A stretch of 64,000 nt of DNA from Gymnothorax reevesii. Taxonomy: Eukaryota > Chordata > Actinopteri > Anguilliformes > Muraenidae. Made by a program: the position numbers and the translations under genes. The stretch spans positions 123,219,447-123,283,446 of the forward strand of contig CM056573.1 in the NCBI GenBank assembly GCA_029721435.1, written 5' to 3'. Under the pieces are notes generated by a model. The model was not told the origin of the DNA and made no database searches. It was given only the letters and a program-made list of their open reading frames with translations. Position 1 is the stretch's first letter; each line of letters starts with the position of its first letter. This document shows positions 1 to 10,924 of this stretch, in pieces.

Positions 1-570
1 AAGATTGGAATACTCATTAAATAATCCCAAACAGTTGAACCAAGATGGCCTGATTTTTATTGATACATTTATTTTTTTAACTAAAGGGTGTTCCCGATAA
101 CAGAGGTTAATGAACCAGACCATTCCCATTGCACCTTCCTATTCGTCCGCACGCCTATATATACCGCCTTTATTCCCACATCACCCTCGTTTCGTTTCAT
201 TGACCCTCCCACCCTTCCCCTCTCGTTTCGATTCCACCTCCCTCCCACCTTTCCCCTCTTCAAGATGGAAGCAAGAAACTGCCACCACCTGGGACCTTGG
301 GGGGTTTAGGAGCCAACGCGGACTCCACCAAGAGATGCGAGCCCCACCCTGAGTCTCGCCTCCCAGGGGTTTCCCAGTATTCGCACAATCACTGACCAAG
401 CCCATACAACATCCATTCACCCCGATCCCCCATCCCAAGCTCCTCTCAATACTCTTCGCTACTTTGAGAGTGGTCCAGAGTTCATTAAGCAAGCATAATA
501 TGTTCTCAGAGTATAACACTAGTAAAGAAATCTCACCAACATGATGTAAATTTTGTGTCAGCTGAGATGC
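1..570. other. No gene seen
   Basis: Single-copy-looking DNA. A pyrimidine-rich stretch at about 180-260 gives repeated CCCACCTTTCCCCTC-like words and explains the overlapping short frames there. Confidence 0.6.
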
Positions 571-780
571 CGACAAATCTATCCATCTGTCCATCCATCC
601 ATTATCAAAACTGCTTCCTCCTTATCTGGGTCACAGGGGAGCAAGAGCCTATCTAAGCAAACTGTGGGGGAAAGGGAGGAATGCACCATGGCCAGTTTGC
701 CAATCCATGGCGTACACACCATTCACACACTGCTCACACACACACTTAAACCTACGGGCAATTTTACGAGTCTCCAATAG
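571..780 (+). repeat. Fish interspersed repeat with ATCC tandem head
   Basis: Starts with TCCATCTGTCCATCCATCCA, then AAACTGCTTCCTCC, GGGTCACAGGGG and CACACACTTAAACCTACGG, ending TTACGAGTCTCCAATAG. This word order is that of the 5' half of the same common fish repeat whose later part is at 4815-4918 and 8474-8555. The open frame through it is not a gene. Confidence 0.6.
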
Positions 781-1011
781 TGTCCGCAGCCGAACTCTGA
801 AATATCACTTCCCAGCAACCACGAACCCCGGAACTCAGACAAACAAACAATTCATATTCAATTAAAGTCTATGGGCGATCAACATGGTGAGAGAAGGTTC
901 AGAGATTCTGTTCAGCAATCATGGTATACATCAAACATTATTGCTATGGTACGTGTGACAGTGAAAGCAGATACACATATCAGGAGAGAAATAAACCTAT
1001 TTTCAATCATA

Positions 1012-1222
1012 ACAAGTGTTGCCACTAAACATGGCCATGTTCCCCACCAGGTCACAGAAATCGACTGGGGTCGGCGTATCATACTAATACACTTTGAAGC
1101 CAAAGATGAATGAAATCGGTCAAACTGCTCGAGATATCGCGTTCACTACAAACGGGATTTGACGAACGGATGGAGCTGAGTATGTCCCCCTCTCCACTTG
1201 CTACCACAGCTGCGGGGGACAA
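1012..1222 (-). repeat. GTCC-associated interspersed repeat, copy 1
   Basis: On the minus strand it begins GTCCCCCGCAGCTGTGGTAGC and passes through CAGCTCCATCCGTTCGTC, TTTGACCGATTTCATTCATC and GTGACCTGGTGGGGAACATG, ending TTAGTGGCAACACTTGTT. It aligns along its whole length with 54308-54530 at clearly above 75% by eye. Confidence 0.7.
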
Positions 1223-1639
1223 TTAAGCATTTTCTGTGCCTCTATGTAAAAACACTTATCAAGCCATAACCAGTGTTACCTAAAATAACTGCTAGAGACT
1301 CAAAACATTCCACGAGTGTAATTTTACTTGAACCCAAAACTTATGCAAAAGCTAAGAATGTAGCCAGTTCGAAGGGGAATATTTTAAATAACTAGATGCC
1401 ATGTTGGCATACACTTTGGCCGCCCTTGACTGAGACGGAGAACTCCAAAGCAAAACTCAGTCTGTGAACTCAGGAAAAGGATATCACTTCGTGTGTAGCC
1501 TCATTTTCATGACGCGATACCCCAACGCTTCTGGGTAGTTTCCAATTCTTGGAGTAGAAAATAGATAGATAGATAGACCCAGACTTGTCAACCCTACAGG
1601 TAGCCTGAGTAATAATTAAGCAATTTCTTACTGCATATC
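1223..1639. other. No gene seen
   Basis: Nothing recognised apart from a short (TAGA)4 run at about 1561-1576. Confidence 0.55.
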
Positions 1640-1950
1640 CGTTAAATGAGCTGAAACATACCTAAAGCGATAGGTAGAAACTGAAAACGTTCCATGATTA
1701 TGACACATAATATAGTGCTAATTAAATCCAAAAGCTTGAAAATGCAGTTATTGCTAGATGGGAAACACTCAAAACATTCAAAAAGGATTTCTTTTCCCGC
1801 ATCAGCTGAATGCAATGAAACACGTAAAATGATAGCTTGAAACCCTCCATGATTAGACAATGGCTTTCTTTGAGCACAATCCAAAAGTTTGAAATTGCAG
1901 CTGTTGAGAGGGTATTTGCTTTAAACAGGCAATTCATAAAGTGTTTTCTT
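1640..1950. repeat. Diverged tandem duplication, about 155-bp period
   Basis: CCATGATTA occurs at 1692 and 1848, and TCCAAAAGCTTGAAAATGCAG / TCCAAAAGTTTGAAATTGCAG at 1727 and 1881. Both pairs sit about 155 bp apart. The flanks of each pair share AGCTGAA and GAAAC words. Family not recognised. Confidence 0.55.
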
Positions 1951-2531
1951 TCCTTGTATCTGGTCAACAAGCTGCAGCCTGACAATAGCTATGGACTCCT
2001 TAACTTTCACAGAAAGGGGTAGACTGTAGTGAATATTCATGGGAATTAATGGTTTGTTTAGCAGATGTGCCCACAGAAAACTCTCCAATGGCTATTTCCA
2101 TTCTTCTCAAGCATGGTTCGAATTTAGGAGACACGCTCCCCTTAAAGCCTCCCTTGAAACACTTAGAGGGGAGCTCTGAAAATTGTCCACTTTCGTGTGA
2201 TAGATTATAATTTTCTGCACTTAAAGGTTCCTAATATTAATATGTCAATGCTGTGGGTTTATTCACGCATTACATTTAATTTTTGAACATCTGTCTTGGG
2301 ATGGGCACAAGTTATTTTCCCATATTAATTAGTCGCATGAATTCGGCAAGCATAAATCGATTCCTCGAGGTGGGAAAACTAGTTTCAGAGCGCATGTCAA
2401 AGACAACAGAACTGGTGCACCTAGTATATGGCTGGGCCACCTCTTCCCTGCCGGCCGACCAATCGCTGAACTTCTTCTCCGCGGGCCGGCCAATCGTTGA
2501 ACTTGATCACTCAGTCATTCGCATTTATAAC
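1951..2531. other. No gene seen; short direct duplication
   Basis: At 2450-2505 GGCCGACCAATCGCTGAACTT and GGCCGGCCAATCGTTGAACTT repeat at about 42 bp. Otherwise nothing is recognised. Confidence 0.55.
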
Positions 2532-3028
2532 ATAGACTGTATAAAAAGATGGATGAAGCTACCGTGACATCCCCCATTGGTTTCAGCATACCATAAAGGA
2601 AGCCTCAATTTTGCCAATTTGAATTGCGCCATGTTGTCATTTTGAAACCGGATGTGACTTCTATTGGACGAGAGCGTGTATTGAAGATCCAGGCAGGACC
2701 GTGACTCTGGATCTGACCATATTGGACCAGAGGATAGCGACGCCCCTAAAGCATATTCTGGCTTTATCCTTTATTCTAGTCTATATGGGACCATAATTTA
2801 CAAAAATGAACATCATGATATATCGAAGGAGACTGGGAAACTTGCTATAGCTACCAGAATATAATGTGAAAAATCATTATTTAAATGAAAAATCGGGTGG
2901 GAAAGTAGGGTCATTTTCTCGAAGACTTCTATAGCATTGAACTTCTTACAGCAACCACCGACGTCGCTATCTGCTGGCCAATAAATAGAATGCCATTTTA
3001 CGGTACTTCATCTTTTTATACACAGCCC
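2532..3028. mobile_element. TIR element (MITE), about 0.5 kb
   Basis: The left end reads AGACTGTATAAAAAGATGGA, then TGAAGCTACCGTGACATC. The right end inverted reads GGCTGTGTATAAAAAGATGA, then AGTACCGT. The internal sequence has GCGCCATGTTGTCATTTTGA-type words known from repeats in many fish. No transposase. Superfamily not assigned. Confidence 0.55.
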
Positions 3029-3689
3029 AAAAACTGTGTTCAGCAATACATCTGATGCATGATCTAATGCTTATTTTCAATCTAAACAGGCAAAGTTGCC
3101 ATTTGATATAATAAATTTATTCAAAATTTTAAAGAACTGTGCATTAGAAAAGCATTGTATAATTGACCTAATAGTCAACACAAAGGTGTGAACTATCAAT
3201 CGCGGTGATATTCCTCTTTCGGATGGGATCACAAGGGCCTCTCGTGGTAGTGAACGCTGTTATCCCTGGCTGCTGCGAATCTATTTTGGAAAGTGAGGTT
3301 CCTTTTTGCATAAACAGCACATGCTGATGCATTGTATGGCATTGGACCTTATTATTGTGGTGTCAAAGACATAGATTCACAGTCCGCAAAACCAGCTGTC
3401 CAGAGAATGGAACTTACTTTGCTATGCTTAACATGTAATTTGTACATAACCAAAATCAAAAAGAGACAAAATTTTTCCTGCAAAAAAATCTGTGCAGAAA
3501 CTACCGGAATGATAACCATGTCAACTGAGTTTTTGGGCGTTTTAAGCGACCCAACTATTGCAGTAGTGGAAAAAGAGTTGGCAATAAATGAGGATGGTCA
3601 GGGCGTCGTGAGCAAATTATGATTTCATTGATCTGTGTGTCTTTCGGTAACTCTTGGCTGTATTTACAAAGCTAATTACTTATTTGGTA
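3029..3689. other. No gene seen
   Basis: A 96-codon plus frame at 3332-3622 has no recognisable domain, and its upstream context shows no splice or promoter signal I can support. Confidence 0.5.
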
Positions 3690-4050
3690 CTCATTTCCTT
3701 CCCAGAAATTTGACGTTCGCTTCTGTCATTTAAACAAAACTAAAATCCATGACTGACAACAAAAACAATGTAAGAATTGATTCATTCATAAACGTAGCAA
3801 GATAATCGGGTTTGCACAACTGGGTCACCGGTCATACTTCTACTGCTATGGGGCCTCTATGATAGGTTACTGGCGGTATTAACTGCTTCCAGTGGTATTA
3901 TTACAATTTTCTTTGTAGTAGCCCTTTTATTGACCGTGCTGCCTCCTCCATGGCTGCTACACACTTGAAATTATGCATGTGCATCTGACATGTTTTAATA
4001 GTGATGCACACTGGAAAATGCCTCGATCGAAAGCTATAGGATGGAGTAAC
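3690..4050 (+). repeat. Dispersed repeat family Q, copy 1
   Basis: Shares with 43560-43770 the words CAGAAATTTGAC, TTCGCTT, GCGGTATTAACTGCT, CTGCTACACACTT and GCATGTGCAT/GCACGTGCATGTGAC, then TTTAATAGTG. Direct orientation; no coding frame. Confidence 0.6.
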
Positions 4051-4445
4051 TGCAGAAAGCACATTCTATTGCACATTTAGCACATTAAGCTGAGGTGGGC
4101 AAAGAAATGCAAGTAAAATATTTCCCTTTTGATATGTTCTCAAGGCAAGCTTTAGGATAAATGTGGTATTATGGAATAACTATGAATGTGAGCAGTTTGG
4201 AGTGTTGACTAGTCACTTTTGGTAATTAAAACCGTGTTAAAGATTTATAAATATGTTAAACTCGCAGTATATTTAATTACAAATAGATATGGCTTCCATC
4301 ACCGGATATACGATAAAAGAGAATGCTATCGTGGTCATTGCTAGTCATTGCTTCTCTTGGTTGAATCAGTCCTTCTTGCTTGCCATGGGAAATCCTCAGC
4401 AGTCAAGCCATCTTTTCAGTTGTTTCACACCGTGACAGTCTATGG

Positions 4446-4642
4446 CAGAGGTCACCATCCCTGTTCCTGGAGAGCTACCATCCTGAAGGTTTCTGCTCTA
4501 CCTCCTATTCAGCACACCTGATTCAACTAATTAGCTACTGAACTGCCCAGCTCCTGATCTTGTTGAGTAGCTAATTAGTTGAATCTGGTGTGCTGATTCC
4601 TACAGGATGGTGGCTCTCCAGGAACAGGGTTGGTGATTCCTG
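4446..4642. mobile_element. hAT-type MITE, 197 bp, long inverted repeats
   Basis: Both arms carry CCCTGTTCCTGGAGAGC, CACCATCCTG/CTACCATCCTG and CTAATTAGCTACT in inverted order, so the element folds into a hairpin. The ends begin CAGAGGTCACCA and, inverted, CAGGAATCACCA. The flanks are GTCTATGG (4438-4445) and GTCTATGT (4643-4650), an 8-bp duplication with one mismatch, which points to the hAT superfamily. Confidence 0.8.
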
Positions 4643-4814
4643 GTCTATGTCATGTGTAAAATGTTGCCCTGGAACCTCATTTGTAGTACGTGTGATACAA
4701 TCTTTACTAGGATCAAATATTGCTCATAAACACTGATTGCAATAAAGCTGCTTCTAATTTCAGAGTTTCAGGTCGACATGAGAAATGTGACGCATGTGAG
4801 ATGTTATCGCCAAG

Positions 4815-4918
4815 ATCACTGCCTGATATGCTTGTCTTTGGACTGAGCGAATAAACCACAGTGCCCAGTGGAAACTTACACAAACATGGGAGAGCATGCA
4901 GACTCTGCAACCAACACA
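4815..4918 (+). repeat. Fish SINE-like repeat, left part (split)
   Basis: Contains TTGTCTTTGGACTGAG, then ACTTACACAAACATGGGAGA and GCATGCAGACTCTGCAAC. These words belong, in this order, to a ubiquitous fish interspersed repeat. The expected continuation is found at 8474-8555, after the nested elements. Confidence 0.6.
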
Positions 4919-5024
4919 TTTCTCATCCCGGACTCGTCATATATTGACGCTACCAGCCGAAACGTCAATATATGAGGCAGAAAGAAGCTTTCGGCGTCAT
5001 TATTTGAGGTTTAGGGGTTAGAAG

Positions 5025-8000
5025 CAAGGTTTATATAGTTTTGATTTTCATTAGTTTTTATTTTTATTTAGTTTTACAGTTTGCTTTTTTATTTCAGTTT
5101 AGTTTTAGTTAGCTGAACAAGTGATTAAGCAGTTTTAGTTTAGTTTTTATTTTGAGGAATTCACTAGTTTTAGTTTAGTTTTTATTTAGTTTTAGTCTTA
5201 GTTTTAGTTTTTCAGCTATTAAGAGGAAGGCCTTAATTTGTAGAAGCTGACAAGGATAAAAGAATGTATGACAGCAAATATGTTTTTACCGAGTCCTTTA
5301 TTAATCCTGTATTCTTTAACCATCATATTTTTTAACATGTGACACTGATGATACTAATATAACTGGGAAAAAGAACCAATCCATCTCACCCCATACAGTC
5401 ATCATGCTCTGTTATTTCCACAGCTTTTGCCATGTTTGAGAGCTAACCATCTTCTTCACTGAATTTGCGCAGGGCAGTTGCTTGGAATTCTGGGGCCCCT
5501 AACAGAATATCAGTGTGGGCCCCCGCCCCCGGCTTTTCATTGCCACTCTTTAACGACAATATATCATGATGTTATTCATTATTTTTCTGTTTCTCAGTGT
5601 TCTTGACAGTGCCTAATGCAATACACCCAATTTTTCCTTTTTTAAAATTAACCACTCAACAAAGAGAGTATCATCATGTGAATAATGAATTATTAGTTGT
5701 CTTATTCACTAATTTACTCACCATCAAAAACATATTCAGACTGCTGGTGGTGAGGATCTATTGCTGGGTCAGGTTCAGATGAAGTGACTACAGCTGATTC
5801 TGAAGTTGCAGGGCATAAAGGTTTAATTGTTCCATTTCATATTACTTTCGTAAACATTTTTGGTTATGTTCCATGGAACAACTGATGAAGATCTAACCTA
5901 CCGAGTCGTGGAATAAACAGAATCTAAATGGGCTTCCCAGTACCATAGCTCTAAGCACCCAGCTTCATTTTGCTATTGTTAGGAGGAGGGCAAGCTCTGC
6001 AAAATTACCCCCCGCGTGAGCAAGACTTATGCCAACAGGCTAAAGTAGCAGTTTAGTTTTAGCAAAAAATTAAGGTAAAAGTAATGTCAGCCTCGACAAG
6101 CGATTATTTAAGTTACACCTAAGGTTACCGCACTGACTACATGTAGTTCGCTAGCCAAACCGAGCGTGTACAGTCAATTACAGCTAGATAGCGCTGAGTA
6201 TGCAGTAAACACTCATAAGAACGGAGGAACGTGTCCTAGGCTGCTGCTACCAAATTTTTTTGACGGTATATTATGATGGCAGGCGAATGATAACCTTACC
6301 GATCTTTTCTGTAGATGATACCGTTAATAACTGAGTAATGTCATTCTTGCCAGGCGATTATTTACTCAGCTGACTGCATGTTCCTGTTGTGATTCTGCTA
6401 TTTGCTCATGTTCTGTTCTGCATTGCCCATATTCATGCCTTGAATTTCTGACTGATCTGTGTTTCTGAATTATTGCTCCTGTCTGACCATTCTTAGGATT
6501 ATGTATTGTGTTTTGGTAGTTTGGATTTCATTGTGTTATTATGTTTCATGTCTTAGATCATTTAGTTTCCATGCCATGTTTTCATTTCCATGTTTTGCAC
6601 TTGGTCTCCCCTGTCTTGTCATGTGTGTATCTTTGCTCACGGTCCCTTGTCTTGTGTGCCACTCATTCGGGTGATTTATTGGTTTCTGGGTTTCAATCTT
6701 CTTTCATTATCTCGTGTTCTTCCTTCCTCTCTCTTTTACTGTCTTACTAACACATACTAACAGTTTATTGTTTTTGCTAATTACTAACCACACTAATCTT
6801 GTATATTTTTACTAACTTTCTAACATGCACTCGTGATTGTATAGCTGCACAGACTAATTGACTAACGATCTCTCAGCAGTCGCTCAATTCTAATCTCCGC
6901 CTCCTTGCCTATCCCTAATTGTCTCTGCTGCAAGTTTCTGTGGATTTCCACTAATACTTTGTGCTTTCCTTTTCTTTTATCTTGGCACTTTAGTACTCCT
7001 TAACCGGAGCTGTTGTGTTGTACTTAGGTTTGTCTTGTGATCCCTGTCTGCGTTTTGGCTACAGCCAAATTCATGAAATTAGTTTATTCCTCATGTTTCT
7101 CTCCCTGATCATTGTTACCATTGATTGCACCTGTTCTCCCTGGTTATGTGTTCACCCCGGATGTGTATATAAGATGTCTGTTTGGTTCAGATCGTTCTTC
7201 CGTGTAACCTGTGCTATGCTTCTCTCGCCTTGTTTCATTGTGATTTATCTTTCTGACTGGACCGTCCTTGATATCGAGCTTTGCCTATTCCCTGTACTTT
7301 TGCCGCATTCTTGTTTTTTGACCTTATTTGTCTGACTACGATTTTTGTGATTGGTGCCCTGTGTATGACTCTGGATTTTGCCCTTTGGATTCTGATTTTG
7401 GATTGCGGACTTTGTACTGTTGCCAGCTCTGTTGGGGGGTTTCCCCCTTCAGAAATAAAGCCTCCTTTTGCATTTTACTGGAGTTTGCTCTTGGTTCATT
7501 TCGTAAAAACCTCACAGTTCCTTTAACTTAACGTTAGCAGCTGAATAGCCAGCCTGAACAGCTAACATAGCAAGCTAGTTTAATACTCTCACCTCTCTTT
7601 GAAAAGAATTTTGTAATGTTCTGGACCCCTGCTTTGCTCTTCCTGTCCTCTCTAGTCGTTTCTGGCGTCCAGATTTGTTTGTTTGCTCTTGGACATCATA
7701 TTCGCAAGGACTGTGATCCCTGTTTGCTGCCTTAGTTCACGACCTCGCCAGCAAAAACGCACAAACAATTTTCCAATACAAGCATGAAGCATGGATTGAA
7801 CAATTATTAAAGAAGGGAGTAACTGAAATGTATTTCATCAATATTGCATGCCTTAATGGCTTTGTTTAAACTCTGATGCATTAGTATTAATATTAGGTAA
7901 ATCTATGCAAAATTTTGTCATGGCGTTTACTGTGGGTTTTGTGGGCCCCAATGGACTGTGAGCCCTTATGACGGCGCTGAATTAGAGAAGCAGTGGAGCT

Positions 8001-8353
8001 CCACTCCCGTGCGTTTGCAGCTAGACTCTTTTGGCTGAATTGTGCACGTGAAGCATCATCTTCGGCTGACGCATGCAGCAACTACGGCAGCTAATAGCTG
8101 CTATGCTTCCCCCCCCCTCTGGAAGCAACCGGTTAACTGACTGAACAGGACAGTAATCGAGGGAGAAAACGAAACTATCAATGAAAACGAAGCTAATTTT
8201 ATCTGCAATTTGGTTTTAGTTTTGTATTGTCCATTGTAGTTTTAAGTTTACGTTTTTTTAAAAATTGACGTTTTTATTTTGATTTCAGGTAACTTATTTT
8301 TTCAGAGCTAGTTTTAGTTTTAGTCTTAGTTTTCGTTAACTATAATAACCCTG
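5025..8353. mobile_element. hAT-like nonautonomous element, 3.3 kb
   Basis: Flanked by a perfect 8-bp direct duplication GTTAGAAG (5017-5024 and 8354-8361), the length typical of hAT insertion. The right end inverted reads CAGGGTTATTATAGTTAACG, a terminus very common in teleosts; the left end CAAGGTTTATATAGTTTTGA is a diverged version. Both ends lead into TTTTAGTTTTAGTT-type subterminal repeats. No transposase frame is present. Inside lie LTR-like sequence (about 6840-7525) and unrecognised DNA. Confidence 0.8.
7190..7525 (+). repeat. LTR-like repeat, copy A (inside the hAT-like element)
   Basis: Ends with GGACTTTGTACTGTTGCCAG, a pair of complementary GGGGGG/CCCCCC-type blocks, AGAAATAAAGCC and AAAACCTCACAG. 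The same series of words is at 40503-40642. Upstream, GTGTATATAAGATG at about 7165 could be a TATA box and AATAAAG at about 7455 a polyadenylation signal, so the repeat resembles an LTR. Its 5' edge may lie further left (about 6840). Confidence 0.55.
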
Positions 8354-8473
8354 GTTAGAAGGTAGGGTTCATTTTACACTGGCGTCAATAAAGGACGCTA
8401 AAAGCGACCTTTTGACTTGCATATCGACGCTTGGTCAGGTAGCGTCAATATCTGACACGTTGGGATGAGAATG

Positions 8474-8555
8474 GGCTTCTGCAACGGAAAGTCTCTGGCC
8501 AGAATCAAACCATAATCCTGAGATGCAATGGCACTACCCACTGCGTTTCCCTGCC
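8474..8555 (+). repeat. Fish SINE-like repeat, right part (split)
   Basis: Continues the left part with TCTGCAACGGAAAGTCTCTG, GCCAGAATCAAACC and GCACTACCCACTGCGTTTCC. On the minus strand it looks tRNA-derived: TGGGTAGTGCCATTG resembles an A box and GGTTTGATTCT a B box. Confidence 0.55.
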
Positions 8556-9433
8556 GACAGATCACTGAAATTAGAAGTATTCAATATGATGTACAATTTT
8601 TTCAGATAATTCTGTCGAGTCACTTTCTCAATTTCTAAGGACTCTTAATACGCATCAATTTTTTTTTTCCTGTCAAATTTGCATATTAGATTTCGTAGAG
8701 GCCTATTTTTAATTCTACAGACTTCCTTCATGCACTATGGCATTTTACCAACCTAAAAAAAAGGTTTTTTGGACCATTGGCACTCATAGTTTGAATATCT
8801 TAAAGGGTGGTGGCAGATATGAAAGCCAAATTTATAAGGAAGTGAGTCTGTTGGCATTTAGTGAGTGATCCTGCTTTGATCGCTTTGCCGCTGTTTGCCA
8901 TCCTTAAAACATACTATTGATTTGCTCATTCAAGCCTTTTTTACTCATGATGATGATTGATTAAAACTTGTCACATCAGATTGATGTGGCCTGAATCAGT
9001 TGTTGAATATTAACTGCCGCCAAAACATGCAAATCAGTCAAAGTCAATTTCGATCAGAACCAATTATGAAGTAAGCCACATCAAAGTAGGCCAGTTTAGT
9101 AGACTGAGGGGAGATCACATTTTCCTTGAGAGAACCATGGAGATGATTTTGGTCTCTTTTCTTCTTTCTCTGGGTGGTGTGCTCAGGATCTAGCGCCAGT
9201 CTTCTTTTTCTCAAAAAGTCTAATGAAAATATGAGAGCGCCATGTTCTTCAAACCCTTACTTCCTGGGAGGCCTGTCCACTCCCCTTAACCTCTCGTTTT
9301 ATAACAACCAATAAATGCCCTTTCTGACCTCAGAAGTGTTTGGCCCTTAACCGACTGACCCCCTGTTCTCCCAGGGAAATGAGGGGGTGAGGGTGAAAAT
9401 GGGATTCCCAGCCTCTCTCTCTCTGGGGAGGGA

Positions 9434-9438
<5 letters not shown>
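8556..9438. other. No gene seen
   Basis: AT-rich DNA. The stretch at about 8930-9080 is homeobox-site-rich (GATTGATTAA, CAAATCAGTCAAAGTCAA) and could be conserved noncoding DNA; this cannot be decided here. Confidence 0.45.
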
Positions 9439-9475
<37 letters not shown>

Positions 9476-9485
9476 TCTCTCTATC

Positions 9486-9516
<31 letters not shown>

Positions 9517-9518
9517 AC
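9439..9518. repeat. Compound microsatellite (CT)n-(C)n-(CA)n
   Basis: A long CT tract to about 9482, then about 18 Cs (9485-9502), then CA repeats to 9518. The frames over it are low complexity. Confidence 0.95.
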
Positions 9519-10861
9519 GCATGCACATGGTGCGTGAAAACTCTCACACACTCACACATTTTTGGATATCAGAGCATCACTTCCTACAAATGAACATTCA
9601 CCTGGAGATCCATGCAACCTTAAGCCGAACAGAACTGGGAAGCTGCCCACAGAATTAATGATCCGCCCGATGGCCACTCGACCCTGGCTGAGCTGAAGCA
9701 GAACTGGGCTACACTCGCCGATGAAAATCACGCTGATTAACGGTGGCCGATAAAAGGGATCCATCCAGACAGTGGGATTTTGTCATGAGCGCCCTCCCAC
9801 ACCCCTCCACCCATCCGCATCTCTTCTTCATTCTTGCGGATAGCAAAGGTCAGGTGACAAGTGTAGTCTCGGCAATGTTTAAATCAGCCCTGACAAATTC
9901 CAGATGCAACCATTATGGACACAGAAGTGCCACTGATATAGCTGGTGGATGCAGGAAGGGGATATGAAGGAGCAGTGTTTATTGCCACTGGGAACGCACT
10001 GTGGAACTGAGGCGTGAGCATATAAAGATGGCTGAAGAAGTATTGGACCTCCTCTGCATTAGCTCATCTGCGCATCAAAGCCTCTTGCTTATCTATTCCA
10101 CATGAGTGTCTCAGTTAATCTGGCCGATGGTCCAGAGATCTGACTTTCCCAGCTTCACATCTGGGCCAGAAAAAGAGAAATAATTGATGGTTAAAAACTG
10201 GATGATTCATAACCGAGATGGGCTTTTAAGTGACAAAATTAATGAGCACTGGCCAGAGCGACCACTCTATACTTTGTATCTGGGTAAAATCAAAATATAA
10301 ATTTTTCAGTGATTCAATGAATTTTTAGTCTGTTATGGAGCAGACACATTTGGACTTTCTCACAGTACTCATCCTCGATTTTCAGTATATTGCATGGCTA
10401 TAGATACCAATATATGTGGCAGATCAAATCTTCCTTTATTTAATGTAATCTTATGCATACAGATCTTTCATATTCAACTGCTGTTCAAGCTTATTAAGGA
10501 GGCAAGACTATTTGCTTGCTTGGATTCCTGAGGGTATGGATTTGATTTCCATGTGGAAGTTGGTGCCATTTACCTCCAGCCAAGTGATTTTATGAAAAGA
10601 GGAACACAGAAAGGACATACGTGTACAAACCGTATGTAAAATGCACAAAAGTAGATAGTGTGGACACAGATGGATTGACTAGGGCTCCCGTTTCACAACG
10701 GAGTCATCCAATCCACCCATCTTCTTCCTTGTGTTTAGATCACAAAAACCACAACGTTTTGTATCATAACAGAATACGCTCAGGCAGTGCCAGATTTCAG
10801 CATTCTCAGAGTCTGCCGTGATAGAGAGTGCATAAGTTACTGCTGAGAAGAAGGAACGGTT
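9519..10861. other. No gene seen
   Basis: Single-copy-looking. 10180-10290 has TTAATGAGCACTGGCC and similar AT-rich words but no motif that I can assign. Frames are short. Confidence 0.5.
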
Positions 10862-10924
10862 TATGGTGTTCCACAGGGGTCAGACCTTAGACCCCCTTTT
10901 TCTCTTCATCTATAAACAATTTGG
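10862..10924 (+). pseudogene. Possible LINE reverse transcriptase scrap
   Basis: Plus-strand translation gives YGVPQGSDLRPPFF followed shortly by INNL. This resembles the RT motif GVPQGS-LGP-LF-IN-L of L2/CR1-type LINEs. Only about 21 codons can be matched and both sides are unrecognisable, so chance cannot be excluded. Confidence 0.35.

Larger units (their letters stand above)
4921..8471. mobile_element. Palindromic MITE, split by a hAT-like element
   Basis: The left arm (4921-5024) starts TCTCATCCCGGACTCGTCAT; the right arm (8354-8471), inverted, starts TCTCATCCCAACGTGTCAGA. Both continue into ATATTGACGCTACC. Without the inserted hAT-like element the MITE would be about 220 bp. It lies within an older fish SINE-like repeat (4815-4918 and 8474-8555), whose two halves resume on each side. 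Confidence 0.75.

Noticed and set aside
9330..9593. Overlapping frames rich in RE/RERE and SLSL
   Set aside because: Products of the CT/C/CA microsatellite.
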